From the NCBI RefSeq assembly GCF_010548275.1, contig NZ_JAAGLT010000020.1, positions 62,001-126,000 of the forward strand: a stretch of 64,000 nt of DNA, written 5' to 3'. Origin of the DNA: Streptomyces sp. SID12488 (GTDB taxonomy: Bacteria; Actinomycetota; Actinomycetes; Streptomycetales; Streptomycetaceae). Shown here piece by piece: positions 7,647 to 16,119 of the stretch (the first letter of the stretch is position 1; each line of letters begins with the position of its first letter). Made by a program: the position numbers and the translations under genes. The notes beneath the pieces are model-generated. The model was not told the DNA's origin, made no database searches, and was given only the letters and a program-made list of their open reading frames with translations.

Positions 7647-8500
7647 CCCGCACCGCCACCACCGAGGTGAGTGGCTCCGCCGGGACCGGCACCGGTCCCG
7701 GCGGAGCCTCCGCCCGGCGGCTACCGGAGCGCGCCGTCGCCCCGCTGCGCGGCCTGGCCGGACTCGCCGGGCTCGTCGTGGTGCTCGAAGTACTGCCGCA
7801 CACCGGCCTGGTGTCGGCCGACTATCTGCCCCCGGCCTCGGAGACCGTCCGCGCCCTGTGGCACCTGCTCGCCGAACAGACGTTCTGGACCGCGCTCGGT
7901 GACACCCTCACCGGCTGGGGCCTGGGCCTGGCCATCTCCGTCGTGGCGGGTGTGGCCGCCGGGCTGGTCATCGGCTCCGTACCCGTACTGCGCGCGGTCG
8001 CCGCCTCCACCATCGAGTTCCTGCGCCCCATCCCGTCCGTCGCCCTGATCCCCATAGCCGTCCTGCTGTACGGCGCCGACCTCAGATCGAAGCTGCTGCT
8101 CGTGGTGTACGCCTCCTTCTGGCAGGTCCTCGTCCAGGTCCTGGCCGGCATCCAGGACGTCGACCCGGTCGCGGACGACACCGCCCGCAGCTATCAGCTC
8201 GGCACCTGGGGGCGGCTGCGCCACGTCATGTGGCCCACCGCCCTGCCGTACGTGATGACGGGCATACGGCTGGCCGCCACCGTCGCGCTCATCCTCGCCG
8301 TCACCGCCGAACTCGTCATCGGCGCACCCGGTCTCGGCCAGGAGATCGCCGTCGCGCAGACGTCCGGCGCCGTGCCGCAGGTCTACGCCCTGGTCCTGGT
8401 CACCGGGCTGCTCGGCGTCGCCGTCAACCTGGTCGCGCGAGCGGTCGAGCGACGGGCGCTGCACTGGCACCAGTCCGTACGCACAGAGGTGGCCGTATGA
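7643..8500 (+). CDS. ABC importer permease, SsuC/TauC-like
   Basis: A 285-residue integral membrane protein of the binding-protein-dependent transport (BPD_transp_1) family with about six membrane segments. The EAA loop that docks the ATPase is near 175-200 (DDTARSYQLGTWGRLRHVMWPTALP). The N-terminus carries a Gly/Ala-rich cytoplasmic extension of about 35 residues. It overlaps the binding-protein gene by 4 bases and the second permease by 4 bases, so translation is coupled. Together with the next gene it would form a heterodimeric channel, whereas many Ssu systems use a homodimer. Confidence 0.9.
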   Translation: MTRTATTEVSGSAGTGTGPGGASARRLPERAVAPLRGLAGLAGLVVVLEVLPHTGLVSADYLPPASETVRALWHLLAEQTFWTALGDTLTGWGLGLAISVVAGVAAGLVIGSVPVLRAVAASTIEFLRPIPSVALIPIAVLLYGADLRSKLLLVVYASFWQVLVQVLAGIQDVDPVADDTARSYQLGTWGRLRHVMWPTALPYVMTGIRLAATVALILAVTAELVIGAPGLGQEIAVAQTSGAVPQVYALVLVTGLLGVAVNLVARAVERRALHWHQSVRTEVAV

Positions 8501-9279
8501 GCGTCCTCACCGTCCTGCGGCGCGCTCTGCTCCTCCTGGGCCTGCCCGCCGTCCTCTTCGCCGTGTGGTGGTACGCCACCGCCGACAGCACCGACTTCTA
8601 CGTCCCGCCGCTGTCCGCCATCCTGGAGGCCTTCGGGAAGGTCTGGACGGGAGAGCGGCTGCTGTCCGACGTCGTACCGAGTCTCCTGCGCCTCGCGACC
8701 GGCTATCTCCTCGCCGTGGTGGTCGGAGTGGGGCTCGGCCTGCTGGTCGGTTTGCGGCGGGTCGTGCGGGACGTCCTGGAACCGGTCCTGGAACTCTTCC
8801 GGGCGATCCCGCCGCCCGTCCTCGTACCGGTGATCATGCTGTTCGCGGGTATCGGCGACACCATGAAGGTGATCGTCATCGTGAGCGGCTGCGTGTGGCC
8901 GATCCTGCTCAACACCGTGGAAGGCGTCCGCGCCGTGGACGAGGTGCTCAGCGACACCTGCCGGTCCTACGGCATCACCGGCACCGCACGCCTGCGGCAT
9001 CTGGTGCTGCGCGCGGCGAGCCCGCAGATCGTCACGGGCATGCGCCAGGCGCTGTCGATCGGGATCATCCTCATGGTCATCAGCGAGATGTTCGCCGCCA
9101 CCAACGGCCTGGGCTTCACGATCGTGCAGTTCCAGCGCTCGTTCGCCATCCCTGAGATGTGGAGCGGCGTCCTGCTCCTCGGCATCCTCGGCTTCCTCCT
9201 CTCCCTGCTCTTCCGGTTCACCGAGAACCGGGTCCTGGCCTGGTACCACGGCCTGCGCCGCGCCCAGCGCAACCCCTGA
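8497..9279 (+). CDS. second ABC importer permease, SsuC/TauC-like
   Basis: A 260-residue BPD_transp_1 permease starting at the ATG overlapping the stop of the previous gene. It has a lone N-terminal segment (LLLLGLPAVLFAVWWYA), about five further membrane spans and the EAA-type loop DTCRSYGITGTARLRHLVLRAASPQ. It is similar in length and topology to its neighbour but diverged, indicating an old duplication and a heterodimeric membrane domain. The ATPase follows after 13 bases. Confidence 0.9.
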   Translation: MSVLTVLRRALLLLGLPAVLFAVWWYATADSTDFYVPPLSAILEAFGKVWTGERLLSDVVPSLLRLATGYLLAVVVGVGLGLLVGLRRVVRDVLEPVLELFRAIPPPVLVPVIMLFAGIGDTMKVIVIVSGCVWPILLNTVEGVRAVDEVLSDTCRSYGITGTARLRHLVLRAASPQIVTGMRQALSIGIILMVISEMFAATNGLGFTIVQFQRSFAIPEMWSGVLLLGILGFLLSLLFRFTENRVLAWYHGLRRAQRNP

Positions 9280-9292
9280 AACGGAGCCGTCG

Positions 9293-10126
9293 ATGCTCGA
9301 CGTACGCAACCTGCAGAAGATCTACACCGGACGGAACCGCAACGTCGAAGCCCTGCGGAACCTGACGTTCCATATCGGTGCCGGTGAACTCGTCTGCCTG
9401 GTCGGGCCGTCGGGCTGCGGCAAGACGACGCTGCTGAAGTGCATGGCGGGACTGCTCGCCCCCACCGACGGCGAGGTGCTCCTGGACGGAAGCCCGGTCG
9501 CCGGGCCCCCGCCCGGGATGGCGGTCGTCTTCCAGGAGTACGGCCGCTCCCTGTTCGCCTGGATGAACGTCCGCGACAACGTGGCCCTGCCCCTGCGCCG
9601 CAAGAAGCTCGGCAAGGCGCGGACACGGGAGCTGGTGGACCACGCACTCGAAGTCGTGGGACTGGCCGATGCCCACCAGGCCTACCCCTGGCAGCTGTCG
9701 GGCGGTATGCAGCAGCGCGTCGCCATCGCCCGAGCCGTCGCCTTCGAACCGAAGGTGCTGCTGATGGACGAGCCCTTCGCAGCCGTCGACGCCCAGACCC
9801 GCGCCGAACTCGAGGACCTCATCCGGCAGTTGTGGCGGGAGTTGGGGGTCACCGTCCTGTTCGTCACCCACGACATCGACGAGGCGGTCTACCTCGGCCA
9901 GCGCACCGTCATCCTGTCCAAGTCGCCGACCGTCGTGCAGGAGGACCTGACCATCGACCTCCCCGACGAACGCGACCAGTTGCACACCCGCTCCAGCCCC
10001 CGCTTCGCCGAACTGCGCGCCCACGTCTACGAGCAGATCCAGCGGGCAAAACACCAGAGCGGCGACACGGCCCCTCAGGTCGCGGACCGGACACCCGAGC
10101 CGACGCTGCAGAAGACCGAACGCTGA
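9293..10126 (+). CDS. ABC importer ATPase, SsuB/TauB-like
   Basis: A 277-residue nucleotide-binding protein. Walker A is GPSGCGKTT (about residues 43-51), the signature is LSGGMQQR near 137-144, Walker B is VLLMDEPFAAVD near 157-168, and the switch His lies in FVTHDIDEAV. The Q-loop VVFQEYGRSLFAW is typical of the nitrate/sulfonate/taurine subfamily. The C-terminal 30 residues are polar and probably unstructured. It completes the importer begun at 6669. Confidence 0.92.
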   Translation: MLDVRNLQKIYTGRNRNVEALRNLTFHIGAGELVCLVGPSGCGKTTLLKCMAGLLAPTDGEVLLDGSPVAGPPPGMAVVFQEYGRSLFAWMNVRDNVALPLRRKKLGKARTRELVDHALEVVGLADAHQAYPWQLSGGMQQRVAIARAVAFEPKVLLMDEPFAAVDAQTRAELEDLIRQLWRELGVTVLFVTHDIDEAVYLGQRTVILSKSPTVVQEDLTIDLPDERDQLHTRSSPRFAELRAHVYEQIQRAKHQSGDTAPQVADRTPEPTLQKTER

Positions 10127-10150
10127 GCGGCGTCTTGGGGGGAGCGGGAG

Positions 10151-10669
10151 ATGGAGCAGCCGACCGGGATCGAGGAGCTCGCGGAACGGGTCGCCCTGGT
10201 CGACGCGGCTGTCCGGCCCATCGCGGAGCAGCCGGTGGACGTCACCGATCCCGACTGGGTGAAGAAGATGGGGCAGCGGCCGGCCCCGCTGGACGAGGCG
10301 GGTGTCCGGGCGGAGGCCGAGTCGGCACTGCGTGCGCTGATCGCCGTCTACGCACAGGGCGACGAGGCGCTTCGCGCTTCCGTACGGGGGCTCTTCTCCC
10401 GCTGCACCTCCTTCCGTTGGGCCACCCACCTGCCCGTCGAACCCACCCCCGAAGGCTTCCGGCAGCGCCTGCTTCATATGTCCGCCGTCGACCAGGGCTC
10501 CGACACCCGTGACGAGCTGCTCTCGCTGCGCGATCTGTGCGCGGACGCGCGGACGGCGGGGATCGACCTCGGACCGATCCTGCGTGAGGTGGCGGAACTC
10601 TCCAGCAGGGAGGACAAGTACGGGATGGGCTCCATGCGCGACATCCTGCTCGGTGTGGCGTACCCCTGA
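10151..10669 (+). CDS. conserved hypothetical protein, 172 aa
   Basis: I do not recognise the family. A GGGGGGAGCGGGAG ribosome-binding region precedes the ATG by about 5 bases, and codon use matches neighbours, so it is a real gene. The protein is soluble, acidic and largely helical, with alternating Ala/Leu helices (AEAESALRALIAVYAQGDEALRA) that resemble HEAT-like or immunity-protein repeats, and a conserved-looking FRWATHLPVEPT segment. It follows the importer ATPase by 24 bases and may only be a transcriptional passenger. Confidence 0.65.
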   Translation: MEQPTGIEELAERVALVDAAVRPIAEQPVDVTDPDWVKKMGQRPAPLDEAGVRAEAESALRALIAVYAQGDEALRASVRGLFSRCTSFRWATHLPVEPTPEGFRQRLLHMSAVDQGSDTRDELLSLRDLCADARTAGIDLGPILREVAELSSREDKYGMGSMRDILLGVAYP

Positions 10670-10947
10670 CCGATTGAAGGCATTGCCGCACCTCACCGGC
10701 CGTGCGACCGGCTGACCGGTCCGCAGCGACTCTTAGGCGGCCGGCACGATCTGCAGGGTCCGCAGGCCCGCCTCGCTGTCGAGGGACGGCCGCCGACGCG
10801 TTCGAGGGGTTTGCCGGACCGCCTTCGGAGCCGTCGGCGCCCCCGGCACGGGCTCCGGGTTCGGGGCGGCGGGCGAGTCGGCGGAACGCCGGTCTCGGCG
10901 CCCGGGCGTCGCGTCTGAGCCGGGGTGTGCCGCCCGGGCGGCATCCC

Positions 10948-12168
10948 TCACCCGTGGTGCTCCAACTGCCGCACGGGCGACTGTGCTTGGCGTGCGGCAA
11001 CCATCATGACGATGACCGCGACCAGGACGATGCCGGCGCCTACGTAGAGCGGTGCGGTGTAGCCGAGGCCCGCCGTGATGGCCAGGCCGCCGAGCCAGGC
11101 GCCGAGGGCGTTGCCGAGGTTGGACGCGGACACGTTGGCACTGGCGGCCAGTGCCGCTCCGCGGGCGTAGTCGGTGACACGGGTGATCAGGCCGGGCACA
11201 CCGGCGAACCCGAACAGGCCCATCAGGAACACCAGCACCACCGACGCGGCGGCGCTGGTGGCCAGCAGTCCGAACACGGCCAGGGTGACGGCGAGTCCGA
11301 GCAGGGCGATGATCAGGGCGCGGTCACGGTCGCGGTCGGCCGCTCGCCCGCCGACCAGGTTCCCGACGACCAGTCCGGCGCCGTACACCATCAGCAGCCA
11401 GGGGACGTCCGCCGACGCGAAGCCGCCGACCTCGGTGAACGTGTAGGCGATGTAGGTGAACGCACCGAACATCCCGCCGTAGCCGAGCGCGGTGGCCGCC
11501 AGCGTCAGCCAGACCTGCCAGGACCGGAACGCGCGCAACTGGGCCCGCAAGGCGCTGGGTGGTGCAGGCTCCGAGTGGCCCGTCACCGCCGACGGCCGTG
11601 TCTCTCCCGCGTCACCGGGGACCAGGGCGACGATGCCCGCCAGCGCGAGCACACCGATCGCGGTGACCGCCCAGAAGGCCGCCCGCCAGCCCCACCGCTC
11701 ACCGACCAGCGCGCCGAACGGCACGCCCAGCACGTTCGACACCGTCAGCCCGGCGAACATGACCGCCACCGCACGGGACTTCCGCTCCGGCGCGACCAGA
11801 CCGCGCGCGACGAGCGAGCCGATTCCGAAGAACGAACCGTGGCACAACGCGGCGACGATCCGCCCGAGCAGCATCACCTCGTAGTTCGGCGCGACAGCGG
11901 ACATCAGGTTGCCGACGACGAACAACGCCACCAGACCGACCAGCACCTGCTTGCGAGGCAGCCGCGCCGTCGCCGCGGTCAACGCGATCGCGCCGACCGC
12001 GACACTCAACGCGTACCCGGAGATCAGCCGGCCCGCTGCCGCCTCGGACACGTCGAAACTCGACGCCACCTGCGGCAGCAGCCCGGCGATCAGGAACTCG
12101 GTCAGGCCGATACCGAAACCGCCCAGTGCCAGCGCGATCAGTCCACTCGGCATCCGTCGCATGGCCAT
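10948..12168 (-). CDS. MFS transporter, DHA1/AraJ-like
   Basis: A 406-residue protein with about 12 hydrophobic segments and the N-terminal motif FGIGLTEFLIAGLLPQVASSFDVS seen in the AraJ/Cmr-like branch of drug:H+ antiporters. The motif-A-like loop between helices 2 and 3 is ARLPRKQV and motif C is near GLTVSNVLGVPFGALVG. ATG 12168 (MAMRRMPSG) is chosen because a GAGG site lies just upstream of it and of the ATG two codons on; the longer frame is unsupported. Likely an exporter of a small toxic compound. It is co-oriented with the LysR gene, 275 bases downstream of it, and may belong to the same regulon as the pca genes. Confidence 0.87.
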   Translation of the reverse strand: MAMRRMPSGLIALALGGFGIGLTEFLIAGLLPQVASSFDVSEAAAGRLISGYALSVAVGAIALTAATARLPRKQVLVGLVALFVVGNLMSAVAPNYEVMLLGRIVAALCHGSFFGIGSLVARGLVAPERKSRAVAVMFAGLTVSNVLGVPFGALVGERWGWRAAFWAVTAIGVLALAGIVALVPGDAGETRPSAVTGHSEPAPPSALRAQLRAFRSWQVWLTLAATALGYGGMFGAFTYIAYTFTEVGGFASADVPWLLMVYGAGLVVGNLVGGRAADRDRDRALIIALLGLAVTLAVFGLLATSAAASVVLVFLMGLFGFAGVPGLITRVTDYARGAALAASANVSASNLGNALGAWLGGLAITAGLGYTAPLYVGAGIVLVAVIVMMVAARQAQSPVRQLEHHG

Positions 12169-12443
12169 ACCCTCGCCCCTGGCGCCGGACGTGTCCATGG
12201 ACAAAGAGCGAGGGTGCTTGGACGGAAGTCGAGGGAGCCCGAGGGCCCTTCAGCCTGCGGTGATGCAGGCGTTCACCCGCCGAATCCAGTCCTGGTCGAT
12301 TCCAGTTCCGCCCCTCGCCGGCGGTGTGGATCGACTCTCCACGGCTCTGGTCGCGGCCGGTTGTGGATCGTCTTCCTGGACGCCGATGTGGCACCGCCCC
12401 GTGGCCGCGCGCCTTCCGACCCGCACACACCATTGGCTACGCC

Positions 12444-13325
12444 TCAGAACATCGCCCGGATGATCCCCACAGTGCGCGCCAGGTGCGGTTCCGCGCGGTC
12501 GGCGCGGTGGGCGACGGCCAGCTCGATGCGGGCGTCGGCCCCGGCCAGCGGCAGGTAGGTGACGCCTTCGAGGGCCAGCGCGGTCACGGGCTCGGGCACG
12601 ACCGCGACGCCGAGGCCGCCCGCCACGAGCGTGACCAGCGTCGAGGTCTCGCCGACCTCGTGGCGGATGTGCGGCTCGACCCCGGCGTCGCGCAGGAGGC
12701 CCAGTACGACGTCGTACATCACCGACCGGCGGCCGGCGGAGTGGACGATCAGGTCGGCACCGGCGAGGTCCGCGACGCGCAGCCGTGACCGGCGGGCGAG
12801 GCGATGGCCGACCGGTACGGCGACCACGAGCGGGTCCCGGCGCAGCGTGTGCACGGTGAGGGAGACGTCGGCCGCCGGGGGGCGCAGCAGCGCGACGTCG
12901 ATCGCGCCCGTGCGCAGCGCCTCGACCTGGTCGGGCGCGAGCATCTCGCCGCGGAAGGAGAACTCGACGCCGGGAAGCTCGTCCGCGAGCCGCCGTGAGA
13001 GCGCGGGCAGGAGGCTGTACGTCGCCGAGCCCACGCACCCGATCGCGAGGTGGCCCACTGAGCCCGACGCGACGAGCCGTGCGTGGTGAGTGGCCTCTTC
13101 GACGCCGGCGAGGATCGCGCGCGCCCGATCGAGGTAGGCCCTGCCCGCCTCCGTGAGATCGACACGGCGTGTGGTGCGGTGGAGCAGCTCGACACCCAGT
13201 TCGGTTTCCAGCTGGCGGATCTGCTGGGAGAGCGGCGGCTGGGCCATGTGGAGCCGCTCGGCGGCGCGACCGAAGTGGAGCTCCTCGGCCACCGCCACGA
13301 AGTACCGGAGATGACGCAGATCCAT
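12444..13325 (-). CDS. LysR-family transcriptional regulator
   Basis: A 293-residue LysR protein. The N-terminal winged helix (residues 1-60: LRHLRYFVAVAEELHFGRAAERLHMAQPPLSQQIRQLE) is textbook, and the effector domain from about 90 (LAIGCVGSATYSLLPALSRR) resembles the CatR/BenM-type co-inducer fold. It is divergent from pcaF with 71 bases between start codons. This arrangement is typical of LysR activators of aromatic catabolic operons, so it probably responds to a beta-ketoadipate-pathway intermediate and controls pcaFIJ and itself. Confidence 0.92.
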   Translation of the reverse strand: MDLRHLRYFVAVAEELHFGRAAERLHMAQPPLSQQIRQLETELGVELLHRTTRRVDLTEAGRAYLDRARAILAGVEEATHHARLVASGSVGHLAIGCVGSATYSLLPALSRRLADELPGVEFSFRGEMLAPDQVEALRTGAIDVALLRPPAADVSLTVHTLRRDPLVVAVPVGHRLARRSRLRVADLAGADLIVHSAGRRSVMYDVVLGLLRDAGVEPHIRHEVGETSTLVTLVAGGLGVAVVPEPVTALALEGVTYLPLAGADARIELAVAHRADRAEPHLARTVGIIRAMF

Positions 13326-13355
13326 ATCTCACCCATATCAATCAGCTCGGATATG
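13323..13355. promoter_or_regulatory. LysR operator in the LysR/pcaF intergenic region
   Basis: CATATC at 13334-13339 and GATATG at 13350-13355 form a perfect inverted repeat with a 10-base spacer, the size of a LysR recognition site. A third half-site CATATC sits at 13323-13328, 11 bases (one helical turn) from the first, overlapping the LysR start codon. Three phased half-sites fit a recognition plus activation site arrangement. Confidence 0.6.
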
Positions 13356-13396
13356 TGTACTTCAGAATATCGCGGCACGGTACTAACGTCGGTGCC

Positions 13397-14602
13397 ATGA
13401 GTGCTTATCTGTACGCCGCGACGCGGACGCCGTTCGGCCGCTTCAACGGCGCGCTGGCCGGTGTCCGCCCCGACGACCTCGCCGCCGCCGCGATCACCTC
13501 GACGCTCGCCGGCGTCCCGGACCTCGATCCTGCCGCGATCGGCGACGTGGTGTGGGGCAACGCCAACGGCGCCGGTGAGGAGAACCGCAACGTCGGCCGT
13601 ATGGCCGCGCTGCTCGCCGGGCTCCCGGTGAGCGTGCCCGGCACCACGGTGAACCGGCTGTGCGGTTCGAGCCTCGACGCGGCGATGACGGCCAGCCGGA
13701 CGATCGAGTCCGGCGATGCCGAGGTGGTGCTGACCGGCGGCGTGGAGTCCATGACGCGTGCGCCGTGGGTGCTGCCCAAGTCGGCGAAGCCGTTCCCGGT
13801 CGGTGACGTCACCGCGGTCTCGACCACGCTCGGGTGGCGGCTGGTCAACCCACGCATGCCGAAGGAGTGGACGGTCAGCCTCGGCGAGGCCAACGAGCGG
13901 CTCCGGGAGCGCTTCGGCATCTCCCGTGAGCGGCAGGACGAGTTCGCCGCCCGCTCACACCAACTCGCCGACCTTGCTTGGGAGTCGGGCTTCTACGACG
14001 GACTGGTGGTGCCGGTCGAGGGTGTCGACCTGACGCGCGACGAGGGCATCCGGGCCGGCTCCACGCCCGAGACGCTGGCCGGGCTCCAGCCCGTCTTCCG
14101 TACCCCGGAGCAGGGCGGCACCATCACCGCAGGTAACGCCAGTCCGCTCAACGACGGTGCCTCCGCGGTGCTGCTGGGCAGCGAGCGGGCGGCGGTCACG
14201 ATCGGGGCCGACCCGATCGCGCGTATCGCCGGCCGGGGCGTGATGGCGCTGGAGCCGCAGGCTTTCGGCTACGCCCCGGTCGAGGCCGCGAACCGGGCGC
14301 TGGCCCGGGCCGGGATCGGCTGGGACCAGGTGGGCGCGGTCGAGCTCAATGAGGCCTTCGCCGTGCAGTCGCTCGCCTGTCTCGACGCGTGGAAGATCGA
14401 CCCCGCCATCGTGAACCAGAAGGGTGGCGCCATCGCGATCGGGCACCCGCTGGGCGCCTCGGGCGGTCGGGTCCTCGCCACGCTGGCCAAGGTGCTGCGC
14501 GTCACGAAGCAGCGCTACGGCGTCGCCGCGATCTGCATCGGGGTCGGCCAGGGGCTGGCCGTCGTACTCGAGAACTGCGGCGTCACGGAGGCGGGCCGGT
14601 GA
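13397..14602 (+). CDS. pcaF: beta-ketoadipyl-CoA/acetyl-CoA thiolase
   Basis: A 401-residue thiolase. It cleaves beta-ketoadipyl-CoA with CoA into succinyl-CoA and acetyl-CoA, the last step of aromatic ring catabolism. The nucleophile Cys is C89 in NRLCGSSLDA. The NEAFA motif, GGAIAIGHPLGASG (catalytic His) and the second Cys in ICIGVGQG are all present. Length and the early ATRTPFGRFNGAL match PcaF rather than short-chain biosynthetic thiolases. It overlaps pcaI by 4 bases. The gene name rests on the pcaI-pcaJ neighbours. Confidence 0.9.
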   Translation: MSAYLYAATRTPFGRFNGALAGVRPDDLAAAAITSTLAGVPDLDPAAIGDVVWGNANGAGEENRNVGRMAALLAGLPVSVPGTTVNRLCGSSLDAAMTASRTIESGDAEVVLTGGVESMTRAPWVLPKSAKPFPVGDVTAVSTTLGWRLVNPRMPKEWTVSLGEANERLRERFGISRERQDEFAARSHQLADLAWESGFYDGLVVPVEGVDLTRDEGIRAGSTPETLAGLQPVFRTPEQGGTITAGNASPLNDGASAVLLGSERAAVTIGADPIARIAGRGVMALEPQAFGYAPVEAANRALARAGIGWDQVGAVELNEAFAVQSLACLDAWKIDPAIVNQKGGAIAIGHPLGASGGRVLATLAKVLRVTKQRYGVAAICIGVGQGLAVVLENCGVTEAGR

Positions 14603-15294
14603 GCCGGGCGGAGATCGTCGAGAGCGCCGACGCGGCGGTCGCCGGGATCGAGGACGGGGCGACCGTCCTCGTCGGCGGCTTCGGCCTGGCCGGGATGCCG
14701 TTCGACCTGATCGACGCGCTCATCCGGCAGGGGGCGAAAGACCTCACGATCGTGTCCAACAACGCGGGCAACGGCGAGGTCGGTCTGGCCGCACTGCTGG
14801 CCGCCGGCCGGGTGCGCAAGGTGCTCTGCTCCTTTCCGCGCCAGGCGGACTCCTGGGTCTTCGACGGCCTCTACCGCGAGGGGAAGATCGAGCTGGAGGT
14901 GGTGCCGCAGGGCAACCTCGCCGAGCGGATGCGCGCCGCCGGTGCCGGCATCGGCGCGTTCTACTGCCCGACCGCGGTCGGCACACCGCTGGCCGAGGGC
15001 AAGGAGGAGCGGGAGATCGACGGCCGGAAGTACCTGCTGGAGTACCCCATCAAGGGCGACTACGCGCTGATCGGCGCACATGTCGCGGATGCGCTGGGCA
15101 ACCTCGTCTACCGCAAGACGGCCCGCAACTTCGGACCGGTCATGGCCACGGCCGCGACGACCACCATCGTCCAGGTCGGCGAGGTCGTCGAGCCCGGGAC
15201 GCTCGATCCCGAGGCCGTCGTCACCCCGTCCATCTACGTCGACCGGATCGTCCAGGTGGCGGCCCGGCACTACACCGTCCAGGGGGCACGATGA
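14599..15294 (+). CDS. pcaI: 3-oxoadipate CoA-transferase subunit A
   Basis: A 231-residue alpha subunit of a family I CoA transferase. The GTG start overlaps the pcaF stop. The N-terminal VLVGGFGLAGMPFDLI is the Gly-rich CoA-binding motif of the family, followed by LTIVSNNAGNGEVG and LEVVPQGNLAERMRAAGAGIGAFY. With PcaJ it transfers CoA from succinyl-CoA to beta-ketoadipate. SCOT-type enzymes for acetoacetate share this architecture, so acetoacetate is the alternative substrate; the adjacent PcaF-like thiolase and LysR favour beta-ketoadipate. Confidence 0.88.
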   Translation: MSRAEIVESADAAVAGIEDGATVLVGGFGLAGMPFDLIDALIRQGAKDLTIVSNNAGNGEVGLAALLAAGRVRKVLCSFPRQADSWVFDGLYREGKIELEVVPQGNLAERMRAAGAGIGAFYCPTAVGTPLAEGKEEREIDGRKYLLEYPIKGDYALIGAHVADALGNLVYRKTARNFGPVMATAATTTIVQVGEVVEPGTLDPEAVVTPSIYVDRIVQVAARHYTVQGAR

Positions 15295-15971
15295 CCACCA
15301 CGCCGACCGCCCGGGCGTACGCCGAGGCGCCGAGGAGCGCCGACCACCAGCTCTCGATGGAGGAGCTGGCCGCCGTCATCGCACGCGACATCCCGGCCGG
15401 CGCCTTCGTCAACCTCGGGATCGGGCAGCCCACCAGGATCGCCGACCATCTGCCGGCCGACTCCGGGGTGGTGCTGCACACCGAGAACGGCATGCTCAAC
15501 ATGGGCCCGAAGGCCGAGGGTGACGCGGTCGACCCCGACCTGACCAATGCCGGCAAGGTCCCGGTGACCGAGCTGCCGGGAACTGCGTACTTCCACCACG
15601 CCGACTCCTTCGCGATGATGCGTGGCGGGCACCTGGACGTCTGTGTCCTCGGGGCGTACCAGGTCGCCTTCGACGGCGATCTCGCCAACTGGACCACCGG
15701 GAAGCCCGACGACATCCCCGCAGTCGGCGGCGCCATGGACCTCGCCATCGGTGCCAAGGACGTCTACGTGATGATGACGCTCTTCACCCGCTCCGGTGAG
15801 CCGAAGCTCGTACCGCGGTGCGCCTACCCGCTCACCGGCATCGGCTGCGTCAGCCGCGTCTACACGGACCACGGCGTCTTCGACGTGGGCCCCGACGGCG
15901 TCCGGATCCGGGAGACGTACGGTATCGGCGCCAAGGAACTGGCGGAGCGCCTCGGCATCACGCTGTCGTAG
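15291..15971 (+). CDS. pcaJ: 3-oxoadipate CoA-transferase subunit B
   Basis: A 226-residue beta subunit. The catalytic glutamate that forms the CoA thioester is E65 in the conserved TENGMLNMGP motif. NLGIGQPTRIADHLP near 41-55 and GGHLDVCVLGAYQV are also family hallmarks. It overlaps pcaI by 4 bases (ATGA), so the three genes form one coupled operon ending at a strong hairpin at 16067-16098. No protocatechuate or catechol ring-cleavage genes are in the window, so upstream steps must be encoded elsewhere. Confidence 0.9.
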   Translation: MTTTPTARAYAEAPRSADHQLSMEELAAVIARDIPAGAFVNLGIGQPTRIADHLPADSGVVLHTENGMLNMGPKAEGDAVDPDLTNAGKVPVTELPGTAYFHHADSFAMMRGGHLDVCVLGAYQVAFDGDLANWTTGKPDDIPAVGGAMDLAIGAKDVYVMMTLFTRSGEPKLVPRCAYPLTGIGCVSRVYTDHGVFDVGPDGVRIRETYGIGAKELAERLGITLS

Positions 15972-16066
15972 GAAGCCGGGTTCACTCATGTGCTCTGAGC
16001 GTTGGGTCCCGGTGGCCGGCCACAGAGGCCGGCCACAGATGCCGCCCGGTGTCGCCCGACGTGGAG

Positions 16067-16098
16067 CCGGGCCGGATCTCGACGGAGATCCGGCCCGG
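16067..16098. terminator. bidirectional terminator hairpin between pcaJ and the GH gene
   Basis: A perfect 14-base inverted repeat (arms CCGGGCCGGATCTC, loop GACG) lies between two convergent genes. No U-tract, as is usual in Streptomyces. It would terminate both pcaJ and the glycoside hydrolase transcript. Confidence 0.8.
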
Positions 16099-16119
16099 TC
16101 CTGTGCGGGACTGCGTCTA

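Noticed and set aside
10702..12558. 618-codon plus-strand frame
   Set aside because: Antisense to the MFS gene; low-complexity Gln/Arg/Asp-rich translation.
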